From contig JAMXBB010000009.1 in NCBI GenBank assembly GCA_024138015.1, positions 45,180,972-45,244,971 on the forward strand: a DNA stretch of 64,000 bases, given 5' to 3'. A program made the translations under genes and the position numbers. The DNA comes from Lumnitzera littorea. Taxonomy: Eukaryota > Streptophyta > Magnoliopsida > Myrtales > Combretaceae. Under the pieces are notes generated by a model, which saw only the letters and a list, made by a program, of their open reading frames with translations, was not told the origin of the DNA and ran no database searches. This document shows positions 24,786-36,933 of the stretch, one piece after another. Each line of letters opens with the position of its first letter. The first letter of the stretch is position 1.

Positions 24786-25490
24786 TCTTTTTAGCAAATA
24801 AAATGCTACTCAATGGACCTTCATAAAAGTAGAAACACTTCTGCGCGTGGGTAAAAAAAAGAATTGTTGGTCGTAACTCCAGCTGTCTACATCTCAAAAG
24901 TTACGATAGTTTGACGGTATACAAACTTTTCACATGCACCTAAACTAATTCTAGGAAAATGAATGAAACATCATATCACAATTCATGAATTAGCGTCTTA
25001 ATTTCGCATTAGAATGGTCACTTAGTGGGGTATATAGGAGATACTTGAGGAAAGGGAAGGTCTTGAAAATTTGATAAGGAATTATTTCAGTATTGCAATG
25101 TCCCAAATATCTCAAGCCATCAAAGATTTGTACATTGCTAAATAAGGCTAATAAAATATCCTTAAAAAGAAATAACGTATGGGTTCCCAAAAAAAAAAAA
25201 GATCAATACAACCGGACTTCAATAACGCCTTACATCCATAATGTGGCTTACAAAATACATGTCATTTCCATTAAGCATCGTATCAAAGAATTCGGTAAAA
25301 TAGAAAATAAAAAATAAATAAATAAATAACAGGTAAAGTAAAGCTGTAAAGAGAGAAAGCAAGTGAAATCTCCACAAAATGCAGCAACATGAGTGAAATA
25401 AAACTGTAACAGTAAAGTGATAATTAGGTCGAGTTTGGTGAAAGGCAAGTGGATTCTTCGTAATAGACGGAGGGTTTCACTGCAGCTTTT
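24786..25490. other. Intergenic spacer downstream of the MATE gene
   Basis: AT-rich, with an A-run at 25188-25200 and AAAT repeats at 25306-25329. No gene is seen; the 121-codon minus-strand frame over 25248-25613 consists largely of (GA)n and AT-rich sequence. Confidence 0.5.
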
Positions 25491-25492
25491 TT

Positions 25493-25494
<2 letters not shown>

Positions 25495-25524
<30 letters not shown>
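25495..25524. repeat. (GA)n microsatellite
   Basis: About 15 GA units, roughly 300 bp past the MATE stop codon on the minus strand, possibly in or just beyond its 3' UTR. Confidence 0.9.
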
Positions 25525-25528
<4 letters not shown>

Positions 25529-25814
25529 AGATGCTAGCACTGAACGAGTTAAAAAGTCCAAGCGTTGGAGATATAATATGATAAAATCTTGACATTTCTT
25601 TTATCGCAGTCATATCTTTGCGTTTATATTTAAAACATAACAGTATTTCTCCCCTTTTCCTATCTACTACACCCAGTGCTAGTTGCTAGCCAAAAAAAAA
25701 GAACAAAATTTGTAGAAGAAAGGAGGTGTAGCTTCAAATTCAAAGGGGCAAGCAGCAATGTAGCAGTATCAAATTTGCTAGCTAAAATGCTAAAATTTTT
25801 TTACATTGCTATCA

Positions 25815-27809
25815 TTAGCATTTCAAGCTCTCATATTCATTATCCGATCCTGAGCCAACACCAGTCAGCTCTCTCGCCCTTTTTGCTTCTAATATCCACT
25901 CCGTTCTTATCAAAACTAAAACCATAAGAATGGCACACATTGATTGGGCTGCCAAGAGGCCCAACCAAAAGCCCAACAATCCTTTCTTCAGCCCAAAACC
26001 CATCAAAACTGCAATTGGTAATCCAACACCATAGAATGATGCCAAGTTAATCTGAGCATCCAACGAGGGTCTAGCACTGCCTCTCAACACCCCGCGACCG
26101 GCCGTCTGCGGGCAGTTCCCGAGCTCACAAAGTCCCACCACCGGCATCGTCATTGCGGTCAATGACAAAATAGCTTCATCTGGAGTGAAAAATTGCCCCC
26201 AAGCGTGGCGCATTGTCGTTATCAGTGGCATCGCAATCGAACCAGTTAAAATGGAGCATGCTAGTGCAGCTACAGTACACACCCTAGCTTCGCCTGGCTG
26301 GTTGGCTCCTAGTTCATTACCAACACGAGTCGAAACGGCAAGACTTAAAGCCGAAGGGAAGATGTAAACAAGTGAAGTAGCCTGTAGGAGGATTCCCATC
26401 GTGGCAACCGCTTCGGTTGCATTAGATAAAAGCCCGGCGAAGAAGATCATTAGCTCATACCACCACCACTCCAAGCACATGGAAATGCAACTCGGAATCG
26501 CCAGGCAAAGTATAGGAGCCAATTCATGGAAGCATTCGAGCGACCAACCTTGCCATGAGTCCCTGCAGATGTCTGAAATGTACATGTAAAGCAAAAGCGC
26601 AGCGAGAAGGCTCAAATCTGTCAAAGCAACCGATATAGCAACTCCTCTAATGCCAAGATGGAGACGGTAGATACAAAAGTAATTGATAGGAGCATGAATT
26701 GCTAGTGCAAAACTTGCACTCACCATGAGAGGGACGGTTACGTTTTGAGTTCGAAGGTAAATTTTGATTGGATTGATGAGACATTGGAAGATAAGATCAG
26801 GAATTGAAAATGCCAAATAGACGGAGGCATTGTATGAAATTGTTGGGTCCTGGCCAAAATAGAGGAGGATGGGTTCAATGAACAACCATAATACGGATAT
26901 GGGTATGCAGGCTAGGAAGAGTATAATAATGGTTCGCTGTAGAGTGAGAGACATGAGAGGCCACTGTTTTGCACCACAAGCCTGAGACGAGATAGCCTCC
27001 ATGCCCATGGCTAGACCCGAGATGACGGAGAAACCGGAGATGTTGGCGACCCCGATCGATAGGGATCCTCCAGCTAGTGCTTCTTTTCCCAATCTTCCCA
27101 GGAAATACATTGACATGACAGACTTTCCGTAGGCAAGAAGACCCGTGATGATCATAGGTAGGACTACAGTGTATAACTGCTTGATCTCTTCGACCACCTG
27201 TACACACACACGCATATAATAGAATTCCAAGTAAATGACATAGTAAAGCAAGCTACAATGCACTTTTATAGAGGAGAAAAAAATAAATAAATAAACAAAT
27301 AAATTCTTCAAATTATTTATACGATAAGATTTGAATAAATCTCTAAACTTTTAAAACATGATTATATAATTTCTTGTGTACAAAGTTTTAAATTGTAATT
27401 AAAACTTTAAAATCATCTTTAAAAGACTATGAATAACAATAATTTCTTAAGATTTTTTAAGGATTGTTTGAAAATATAAGCACATTTTTAACCGAGTAGT
27501 TTAATATTTTCTTAAAAATTTAACGTTTTTATCCATATCTATTTAATAGCTTTATAGGTATATCTACAATTTCTCCTTAAAAATATTATACTCTCAATTG
27601 AAAAACATAATTGAAGGAGAGAGAAAAAGGGAAGTAAATGGAATAGTAACCACTGAAAGAGGTGGTAGCGTCCAGGATAGCTCTTGACGGTGCCGATGAC
27701 AACTAAGTTCACCTCTCACATCCTCTACATCCCTATGGACGCACCAAGAAGGGTTGTAATAAAATGGCAACAAAGGTACCGTAAATGCACTCTCTTCAAG
27801 GCCATGCAT
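25815..27809 (-). CDS. MATE/DETOXIFICATION efflux transporter, DTX53-like (two exons proposed)
   Basis: This is the only intact gene in the window. The large exon (27197-25815) encodes 460 residues that cover the whole MATE fold with about twelve membrane segments. Family motifs in exon-2 numbering: CLEWWWYELM (241-250), STRVGNELGANQP (289-301), GLCELGNCPQT (355-365) and RGSARP (372-377). MATE proteins are proton- or sodium-coupled antiporters that export organic cations, hormones or secondary metabolites from plasma or vacuolar membranes; the substrate here cannot be told. The exon begins at a good acceptor (tgtgtgtgtacag|GTGGTC) in phase 0, so an upstream exon is needed. My best candidate is 27809-27720: ATG, 30 codons, ending GAGGAT|GTGAGA in phase 0, with a 522-bp intron. 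Related proteins have about 30 residues before this point. An alternative is an in-frame ATG at 27221 or 27311 without splicing. Odd: Arg at 368 where relatives usually have Cys. Family and large exon are certain; exon 1 is tentative. Confidence 0.9.
27198..27719 (-). other. Proposed intron 1 of the MATE gene
   Basis: GTGAGA donor at 27719-27714 and a polypyrimidine-poor but GT-rich acceptor ending ...TGTACAG at 27198-27204. The body is AT-rich, as plant introns are. It depends on the tentative exon 1. Confidence 0.4.
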
Positions 27810-28330
27810 ATTGAAAAACCAACACCAGATTTGTTATCTCTCTTTTTGCTATTGCCTTATGTTTGCAAAGTAAACCAAAACAGAGAATTGACACTAATCG
27901 GTAGGAATACGTTATCTAGCATTTTATAGCTACCTAATTTATTTTGATAAGTTCTTTTTAGGAAATTAAAATAAATAAATAATTATCACATACACCGTGT
28001 ACACGTAAACCCTACACGTTATATTTGGATCATAGGAAACATGCATGATCGTCGGTTATGTTTCATTACATTTTGTAACGTCAATTCATGCAAATTACAT
28101 CACCTCTTGTCTCACTTTGTTTTAGTGCACACAGCCTCAATTGGACAACTGTAGCGGGTGATGGAGTCTTTCTGAATGGTTTGCTTGGATTAAGATGATG
28201 GCGTGGATTGCACGAGTGGATTCACCATATCAAATGCTTGTCATTTTCCCGGGATGCCCGCCACTTGGTATGGTTTTCAACATATGCATGGTTGAAGCTA
28301 GTGCTTGGAAATGTTAGCCATCCATACAAA
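27810..28330 (-). promoter_or_regulatory. Putative upstream region of the MATE gene
   Basis: On the minus strand this lies upstream of the proposed ATG. It holds a palindromic RY-type CATGCATG (28040-28047), ACGT cores near 27994-28018 ('gtgtacacgt', 'tacacgtt') resembling ABRE-like sites, and TGACG on the minus strand near 28078. Such short motifs occur often by chance, and no transcription start is defined. The segment 28100-28330 is less AT-rich but matches no gene I know. Confidence 0.25.
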
Positions 28331-28404
28331 ATTACAACACCGTTTCTCTTACTTTATTAAACCCTAACTTCCCTCGTAATAACTCAACGTTACACTAATT
28401 TTGT

Positions 28405-28411
<7 letters not shown>

Positions 28412-28436
<25 letters not shown>

Positions 28437-28438
28437 TT
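28412..28438. repeat. (TA)n microsatellite
   Basis: About 13 TA units. Confidence 0.9.
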
Positions 28439-29547
28439 CATGAAACTTTCATCATCAAAGTAAAAGGATAATTATAAATTATACTTAGTAAATCATTATT
28501 AAATGCAGATAAATCTTTTAAATCCCCAAACATTAAAAAAAAAATTTACTAAATACTATATGCCGTGTGTTATGTACATATGATATATAAATACTAATAA
28601 AATAAGGATACAAATAACAATAAAATAAATAACATATTTCAATTTATCAGGTGAATCACAATTTGAAAATTTAGAATTTGGATTAAGAATGCATTTCAAA
28701 ATTCACTTTTAAATTAAATAACTCTTATTGAAGATAACCTAAATTGATACGGAAAATCTGATGATAAAGACTTAATAATTTCTTTCAAATCTTTTCCATC
28801 TCAACCTTTTTAATGAATTACATCACTAGCGAGTCCCGAATACAATGTACTACCAATTTTATCCATAATATCTGGCAAAATTAAATATCCTTTCCCCTTT
28901 TTCCGTAAAATTCATCTTAGCCAAACAAGGCCCGGAAGAGGCTTATCCAATTAAACTCGAAATTCTGGCAAAAAGAACAAAAAGGAAAAAAAAAATGAAA
29001 AAGAAAAAGAAAAAACAACTCGAAACGTTTCAAAGGAATCAAACAGTTTCTAGAATATTATCGAAGTTTTCCAAATGTAGGTTTTGAGTAATAGATGAAT
29101 TGATATGAAGGTTTTGAGTAATAGATGAATTCCAATCGCCTAGCAACTTCTCGGGTCATCGAAATCTCTCCTTTCACAAAACTCAAACAGAAGTTTCTGA
29201 AACTTAATTAGTCACAATTTTCAGTATTTAACCGCGTTAAAGTCAAAGTTCTTATAATTTATTAATATAAATATTAGTTTTTCAATAAGATGAGCTGAAT
29301 TTGAATCGTATTACTCTATTATAATTATTGAAGGGAAGAAGAAAGGAAAAAAAAAACGCTAAATAAAACTTTCGACGTATCTGTATTGATTTAATAAATT
29401 GGTATATTCGTTTTCTACTCAATGGAATCAGAAGGAAATAAAAGGAGTAAAAGAGGCATATTTCTTTCTAACTTATTTCAAGATTTATCAAACTGTTGCT
29501 GCATCTCTTTCAAAAGGTCAACTTGAATCGAGTTTTTCTTTATTAAA

Positions 29548-29602
29548 AAAAAAAAAAAGAAAAAGAAGAAGACGAAGAAGAAGAAAGAAAGGAAGGAAGA
29601 AA
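29548..29602. repeat. Purine (A/AAG) tract
   Basis: About 55 bases of A and G only, apart from one C, on the plus strand. It produces a spurious Lys/Arg-rich reading frame. Confidence 0.85.
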
Positions 29603-30703
29603 TTTTAAAGAATTCTTATGTCCTAAGAAGTGCAAATGAATAGTGATGAATTAAGCAGCATCACAAACTATTTAAGATAGGTTTTGGATAAAATTGAACC
29701 ATCTAGCTTAAAAAGGCTCAAGTTGAGCTTTTCAATAAATTTTAATCAAATATGAATTGAAATCAAGTTTTGAAATAAATTTTCTTAAAATAATTATATA
29801 AAAGAAAATATAAGGCTAAAAGAGTCTAATTACACTCAACTCAATATTGGAGTCTTCTAGTTAAGTTATATTTCAAGCTCAACAGAGTACCGTCTCAATT
29901 ACCAACATTTACGTCCGAGTGACCTTAGTAACTAAAATCATCTTGTTATGAGTAACTTGATCACGATAATGTATTCCATTGTTCGATATAGAAAAACTGT
30001 ATATAGCCTGCACACTCCGAAGTCCAAGAGACTGGCTATCAAAATGACAATAATTAACGAGAGGCGGCCAGAGGAAATACAAGTAAAATAAAATAAACGA
30101 ATTAAGAGAAGGGTCATCGAGAATCAGGGCGCGTTTAAAGTCCTTTGGTTTAACGTGGGAGGAACCCACGGAGAAATTCCGTTTCATCAATTTGACAATG
30201 TCGACCGTCATAAAAGGACACTAAGATTGTACTAAATTTGCAACACATCGGAGGACCTTTGCTTAAAGTACTCAATTGCATCAAATTTTTTTAATACTGC
30301 CTAGAAGGTTGCTCAAAAACAAAGCTTTTAAGAACATTGTAAAAGGTGTTGCTATAATACCTTCCGTGCAACGATATGACAACAAATTTGTCTTGTTACT
30401 TAAAATTCTATATTTAAACTCAGTAATTTATACAAATTGTTGCCTTAGCTCGTTCATTTTAAGTAGCCATTGATAAAGTTGCTGCTTCTATCAACAAACT
30501 ATACAAACATTATAAAAAGTTCGTTGTTATAACAATAGAACCAATAAAAAACGCTGTAAATTTAATTATTATAAGGGACAATCAACTTAATCATTACCTA
30601 TATGAGTGCAGTTTAGTAATAACAACCAAGCCATAGCCATTACTTGCTTCAACATTGGTCTTCCCGTAACTCCAACAATTGTAATATATATAGTAGTTGG
30701 CAA

Positions 30704-30735
<32 letters not shown>

Positions 30736-30755
30736 TGATGATGATGATGATGATA
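30704..30755. repeat. Compound (AAT)n-(GAT)n microsatellite
   Basis: About ten AAT/ATA units followed by about seven GAT units. It yields poly-Ile and poly-His frames on the minus strand, which are not genes. Confidence 0.9.
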
Positions 30756-31448
30756 ATAATTACCAAAAACAACATTTCTTGACTTATTATGCCATAAAAA
30801 AAAGTTCCTAGTAAAAGAACAATTAAGCATCTTATTACTAAGATAACTTTAGATCCTCTTTTATTCAACATCCTTTTGTATTCAAAACTAAAATTACTTT
30901 AATGTTACACTAAATATGAAACAAATAGAAACTATAAAATTCACTAATTCTATAGGTACCAATTACGTAGATATAGTATTTTGAGAGAATTTGCAAATAA
31001 TTTGTATTGATTAATCTTAAACATATGAAAAATCATTAAAGTAGATTTATTTGCATTAGACATCAGTATCTAATAAAAAGATTTAAGCTTTAAGTAATTT
31101 CGTGTCGCTTTTTTAATTAATATATATATATCTATTTAGAGAGACTTCCGTTCACTTATTAGATAATTATGTTTTTCCAATTGTAATGCTTTTACAAGGT
31201 GATCGTTGTTCTTTCATTGGCTACCACATCCCTTATAAATTATAGAGATGAAAGAAATAAACATCCTAATATTTCATAAGCTACATCTTTCTCATCGATT
31301 AAATTCAAGTTTCACAAGAATTAATTATCATGGAAAGAAAAAGAAAATATATATGTTGGATTCTGGATTATTAAAATATTACATTAGAGATAATAATTAC
31401 AATTAATAAGTAATTTTCTTTCCTATGTTGAATCTAAAGACACAAAAG

Positions 31449-31988
31449 TGTTGATAGGGCATTTTGGATGTGCATCCCAAGTCTAGGCCAACCTTCTTAA
31501 GCTAGAAGTCGAACTGTTTAAGCCCTAACCAATCCTACATGAGCCTAGACCAAGCTCTATAAAGTTGAGCCAACCAAGTTAAGTACTTATAAAAAGTTTC
31601 CCTTTTAGTGAATGACCTTGTTAGGCTTCGACTCAAGTACCTACAACTTGACCAACCATTTGGAAAGTTTATACGAGCTCTCAGATAGTTAAAAAAAGAT
31701 CTCAAGGTTCTCTTTAGCAAATGTAAAGTATATCTTGATATGTAGCCACCCTCGTTATGTGGCTAATCTCACACACCTATAAATATTAAGCAAATCAATA
31801 GGTAAAGGGACACTTGAATTCTCTCTCTCACATTCTATACTTTAATCCTTTTTGCTAAAAACCTTTACCAACTTAAGCATTTAAGTAGTTTTACCAAAAT
31901 TACCTCTAGCAACCTTTCTTAGCTTATGTTTGTTACTTGTTGAGGTTGCTTTGAGTCTCAAACCTACAAATAAGTTCAACTATCAACA
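31449..31988 (+). repeat. Tat-like LTR, left copy
   Basis: TGTTGATAGG...CTATCAACA, a 9-bp terminal inverted repeat. It matches the block at 42359-42891 along its length: 'gaatgaccttgttaggcttcgactcaag', 'aattctctctc...cattctatacttta', and 'gttacttgttgaggttgctttgagtctcaaa' all have counterparts there. PBS-like sequence follows. Confidence 0.7.
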
Positions 31989-32005
31989 TTTGGCACTTTC
32001 TGTTT
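31989..32005 (+). other. Degenerate primer binding site
   Basis: TTTGGCACTTTCTG directly after the LTR, resembling the Tat-lineage PBS with GC to AT changes. Confidence 0.5.
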
Positions 32006-32181
32006 TTGAAAAACATTGCCACCATGTTTTAAGCATGCAACACCTAAATAATTGCATCAATCTAAATAGAAACATTGTTATGGTGCGATTATTAATTTGG
32101 CAATTGTAACAAACAATTAGACCAACCAAAACCCAACTTAGCACCCAATAACTAGCCAGCTGTTGTATTTTATGCATAATG

Positions 32182-33014
32182 TGTTGAGATACTTTTGATG
32201 TATTTATGAATATTATTTATAAAAAATAAGTATATATTGCATTTATATACTTTTTTATCCGTATATATTGTACAATAAAATCATATAGATAATTGCACTA
32301 TATATATAATTATAATAAAGATATATCATCATTGAGATTTCATAACATCATATTATTTGAAAGCTATCCTTAGTCAGATAAATATCTAAAGGAGACATAG
32401 ATATTTTGACCAACACGTTGTACAGCTAAAACCATTCTCATTGAACCGAAGGAAAGATATTTGAGTTATATAAGTAAGTATTCAAAGTTAAGTGGGTACA
32501 CTAAACATGATCCACTAATAGAAGACACTATATGTTTAATATCATTAGTCCCTCCTATATATGAACAAGCGTAAATAATCCCTAAACTTGAAACATTCAC
32601 ATATCCTATATATAAAATGCTATGCTTTAATACCACTAAACACAATATTTATTTGCATTGTAAATAATGCAGTTATTAAGTTCATCATGAAATATAGAGA
32701 GGATAATAATGAGTTAAGATATAATTCATCGCTCTCTTAAATTAGAGAATCGATAACGTATATGTGAATATTGCTAGAAAAACGATATTTAGAGTCCTTA
32801 TAGTAAACACATTTGAAATAACAAATTGAATTCAAATTGTATTAAATCCCATCCTCAAGAGGAGACAGCATTTCATCAGGAAAAAAGATAATTTATAATA
32901 TTTTATTGACATATATATTTTTATCGTATGTGACACATGGATTCTAAGATAAGTTTTATAATAATTTCTTATTTCTGTTTCATTCTTTCTAATTTATAAA
33001 ACCTAATACCAACA
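32182..33014 (+). mobile_element. Probable copia-type solo LTR
   Basis: Runs from TGTTGAGATAC to ATACCAACA. The interior phrase 'gttgtacagc...ccattctcattgaaccgaaggaaagatatttgag' (32410-32465) is reminiscent of plant copia LTRs. I see no target duplication, so boundaries and identity are uncertain. Confidence 0.4.
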
Positions 33015-34913
33015 AAAACAATAAATGGTTGTAATTGATGTAGAATGTTTTATTCATGTTGAGCTTGAATTTCATGTCCATTTCCCTTAACTTGGCTCGT
33101 ACTAGGTTCGTCCCTACTTTGATATAAGCTAATTGATTAGATTAAGAAGAAATTTTACTTTTAGAAAAAAAAAAAATTGAAAATGTTGCCACCAAACAAA
33201 GGTTAGGAAAAGAGAGACAATGAAGCTTATAGGTGGATAAACATAAACTTCAGCTACTAGCCCATGAGATTTTTTCCTTAAAAACAAAAGAAAAAAAAAA
33301 AACACTTTAGAATAATGAAAACCTAAGATCAAATTGATTCAAGAGCTATCTTATCAAAACCTATGCGGAATCCATAAAATAAAAAAAATAACTAAAATAT
33401 ACTCTGATTTTTCTTTTTCTTTTTTTTTCCCATTTAAAAATGGTTTTTAAAAAAGGAAAGGGTTTTATTACTCATTCAAAACAAGAAATAGTATTTCATT
33501 TTTTAGGGCTAGTTGAAGTTCCTAGGTACCTGCCAGCCATGATCAAACCCATGTAGATTTATTTAATTTAAAAAAACATTAGTATTTTGATTTTTTTTTT
33601 TGTTTTTTATTTTGAAAAACATTCTACTTTATGTTTTACCAATTGTTCATTTTTTAGGAAAAAAATTTTTTTTTTGGTTAAAAAAAATTAAAGCTAACCC
33701 TAATTTTTAAAAAATTCCAATTAAGATTTTTTTATTCATGAAAACCATTTTTTAAAATGTGAAATGATTTTTGAAAAAGAAACTAGTGTAGAAACTTTAT
33801 TGAAAAAGTTTTTGGAAAAAATATTTTTCTTTTCAATCTAATAGTTACCCAATGTGGTGGCAAAATTACCATCGAGCAATAGTTACAACACAATTCCCAA
33901 GGGTTACACAATGGCCTTACCCTAAAAAGCCCCTTTCTTTTTGAAGGAAAATACTTTTATTTTATAAAATCCTATATCAAAAGGAAAAAGGATTAGTGAT
34001 GATGACAATAATCATGATAATATAAATATTATTAACTAACAAAGCTAATTATATTAATAGCATGAAAGCATGGAGAATAAATTAGGTTTTGTGCAAAATG
34101 TCAAATTTATAGAACTAATAATTTTTATAAAACAATTTTTTATGAAACAATAAATATATAAGAAAAGGAAGAAAAATTTACCTTGCATGCAAATTGAACT
34201 AAGGCTAGTTCAAGTTCGATTCAGCTAGGTTAATAATTACAAACCAACTCTTAAGATCTCAATTGTCGAAAGCTCTAATTTTAGGGAAATCGAGACCTGG
34301 GTTGTCTAATTTCGAAAAAACCGAGAAAACTATATAAACAAACCCTAACTTTAATCTTTTACAAAATTGATGCAATTAGCCTACTAACAATGTTCTACTA
34401 AGGATTGGAATTGCACTAATGTGTTTGGTTTGTGTCAATTATCTCTTGAGAGAAAGAAATTGAAGAGAGAAGATCACGTTATTTATGAGTATTAGCAAGT
34501 ATTATAAGTAGAATGAAGAAGTGGGAAGAACTTCAAATTAGGATCTTGTAGAGTGGAAAGGCTTGTACAAACAAATGCTAAGAACCCTTATTAATAGTGC
34601 TAATGTGTTAATTGTAAGCAAGGAAGCCCTAGATTTAATGTAAATCACATCTTATGTATATGGATATTTTTGGTTCTTGAATATTTCTTAGCCAAAATTG
34701 AACATGAATTTATGAAAATTGAAAGAATTAAAAAAAATACAATAGTGTTCTAAAAGTTTTATTTGCTCCAAATGTGTGATTTGTTCATGAAAATCAAATA
34801 AGAATAAACTTAAATATGCTCTAGAAGATTTGGTATACGATATAAGCTTTTATTTTTTTTTCTTGACAGAGCTTATTTTTCAAGAATTTTTCTAAATTAT
34901 TTTGTGCAAGTTT
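33015..34913. other. Unassigned repeat-derived sequence
   Basis: A- and T-runs (33170, 33290, 33420, 33590), a TATA-like 'actatataaacaaacc' near 34330 and no coding frame. Probably internal sequence of the Tat-like element or older repeats. Confidence 0.35.
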
Positions 34914-36824
34914 TGTTGAAGTCTCTTGATTGGTTTTAATAATAACAAAACTTATATTAAGTGAATACTAAGGAATTTATTAAGTGTGCAGTACAGTGTA
35001 GAAGATAACTATCTAAGCAAAATTAAAACATGGCTTCAGAACTCTTATAAAAACTTCACTAGAAGTTTAAGGGTGACATGTAGCTAAGAAGTAAGATAGA
35101 AGCTTAAGTAGAAGCTTTAATCTAAAAAATATATTAAGCATCCATGGAAGCATCAATAGAAGGATCAATTTGTATGAGGCATAACTTTATTAGTTGCAAA
35201 AATTATAGAAGGTTAAGTAGAAGCTTTGATCTGGACTAACTCGATTTTGGCAAGAGAATTCTATCTTGACAATTTAAGGGAGTACTTTATTTGGAAGGCC
35301 TAGCTCCACTAGTCAAGCATATTTGAGCAATATGATCATCCTGCTCTACTAAAGTTGGATTAATATTATGGGGATTAATTTATGCAAGTGGAATGAATAT
35401 ATTGATTGTGTATTTGATCAGTCTTCAAGCAATATCGTCAATGCATTATATTTGTCCAAATCTTAGATTCTTTTCCATGCATGGCAATAGGAGTAATTTT
35501 TCATCAAGTATCAATATGTGCTCACAATTTCAATGAGAAAAGAAATTCAATCTTGAGCAAGTGGTTGTTTATGAACAAGCACATCAACGTGTGATGATTA
35601 TTATTCAAATAGTAGCTGGTTTAGTTTTTTTATTATTAAAACATATGGAAAGTACAAGCTCAACATGACTAAAGCAATACGTGGCAACTATTAAAATAAT
35701 ATTTTCATGGAAAAGAAAAGTTACTTCATGTTTTCGTTGCTACAATGGGTCTAAACATAGTAAAAGTTTGTTATTGGAGCAATGAAAAAATTGTTGTGGA
35801 ATAAATATTCAAATTCGAATTTAAGTCTAGAGTAGAGGATTTAGAACAGATTTAGTTGTAAGATATTTTTTAGTCAAATTTAAATCAGAGATAAAGATAA
35901 GGTTTTAAGAGATTTTTAGGGATTTCATCTCCAAATAAAGTAGGATTCATAACTACCTATCTAAAGATAAGATTTAAGGATATTTCCCTGAGGACATGGT
36001 GGAGATATTAAGAGTAAAATAAGGAGATATTTTTTTTTGGACAAATTTTGAAGTGTTTTTAAGATAAAGTTTAGCAAAATATTTTCAAGATTTGAATTTT
36101 AAATCAATTTGAATTTATCTTCAACCTACTAAGTAGATAAAAGCAAGTCCAAATCAATCGAGATTCGAGAAAAATATTCAAATTGAACGTTAGACTCCAA
36201 CTTATTTAAATGGTAGCATTTGAAAAATATAAAAAAGAGAGATCAGGTATTATTTCTTGTAACAAGTCAGCTGTATTCAAAAATTCATTAAGCTCTAAAA
36301 CTTTATCTATTTTCAATTGTCTTTTGTTTTGAGCTAAATTGTCGATGATCAAAATTAATTATATTTCCTCACTATTTGCTCACTTATTTGTGTGAGGATT
36401 TGTTGTAACTTTGAGAGAGCGGGTTGGTTACTGTCACCTGTGTTTAGTTTATGTAAAGATTAGTGAGATAAGGCAATTGATTATAGAGGTCGAGAAGACC
36501 AAATTTTCTACTCTTTTTTAATGTTTGATTGAATTGATATGGTGGAACAATTGGTGAAGACAATCAGATCCCCACTAGTGGGGCTGGAAGAGAGGACCAA
36601 TGCACGAGGCGGAACCTCTATAAAATCTTGCACCGATTCTTCTTCTCCATACACTTTTATTTTTACAATTATTTCTTCATTGTATATTCAAATTATTTAA
36701 CACCATTTACAATGATCACGAAGGGTTGAAGTTTCAAAATAATCTACAAATTTTTTTATTTTGTGTTTAAAATTACATAACAATTAATTCACCCTCCTCT
36801 CTTGATTATTAAACGGGACTAATA
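34914..36824 (+). repeat. Copia 5' LTR, 1.9 kb
   Basis: Starts TGTTGAAGTCTCTTGATTGG and ends ...TTAAACGGGACTAATA next to the PBS. TATAAAAAA at 36228-36236 is a likely promoter. The first 0.9 kb matches 39403-40325. Confidence 0.8.
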
Positions 36825-36826
36825 AT

Positions 36827-36842
36827 TGGTATCAAAACAGGG
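36827..36842 (+). other. Primer binding site, tRNA-iMet type (two changes)
   Basis: TGGTATCAAAACAGGG, compared with TGGTATCAGAGCAGG; both changes are G or C to A. Confidence 0.75.
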
Positions 36843-36933
36843 CTCAATTTTTTAGAGAAAATTTTTGCACAAAAAGATTTATTTATTTTTTTTTAAAAGG
36901 CTAGCTCTTTTATTATATTGAGTGCAAGATCCA

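Larger units (their letters stand above)
28331..31448. other. Intergenic region with simple repeats
   Basis: No supported gene. It contains (TA)n at 28412-28438, a 30-bp direct duplication at 29079-29131 ('aggttttgagtaatagatg' twice), a purine tract of AAG type at 29548-29602, and AAT/GAT repeats at 30704-30755. The open frames seen here come from those repeats or are short and unrecognised (for example a 100-codon minus-strand frame at 29909-30211). Confidence 0.6.

Noticed and set aside
25248..25613. 121-codon minus-strand open frame downstream of the MATE gene
   Set aside because: Much of it is (GA)n read as Ser/Leu, plus AT-rich sequence; no start context or family resemblance.
26185..26589. 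Plus-strand open frames inside the MATE gene
   Set aside because: Antisense shadows of the large MATE exon.
29399..29608. Plus-strand frame ending in a Lys/Arg-rich tail
   Set aside because: The tail is the A/AAG purine tract.
29909..30211. 100-codon minus-strand open frame
   Set aside because: No recognisable domain, no codon-usage or splice evidence, and it lies in repeat-rich intergenic DNA. It could be a lineage-specific small gene, but nothing supports that here.
30587..30871. Minus-strand frames with poly-Ile, poly-His and poly-Tyr
   Set aside because: Translation of the AAT/GAT microsatellite in two frames.
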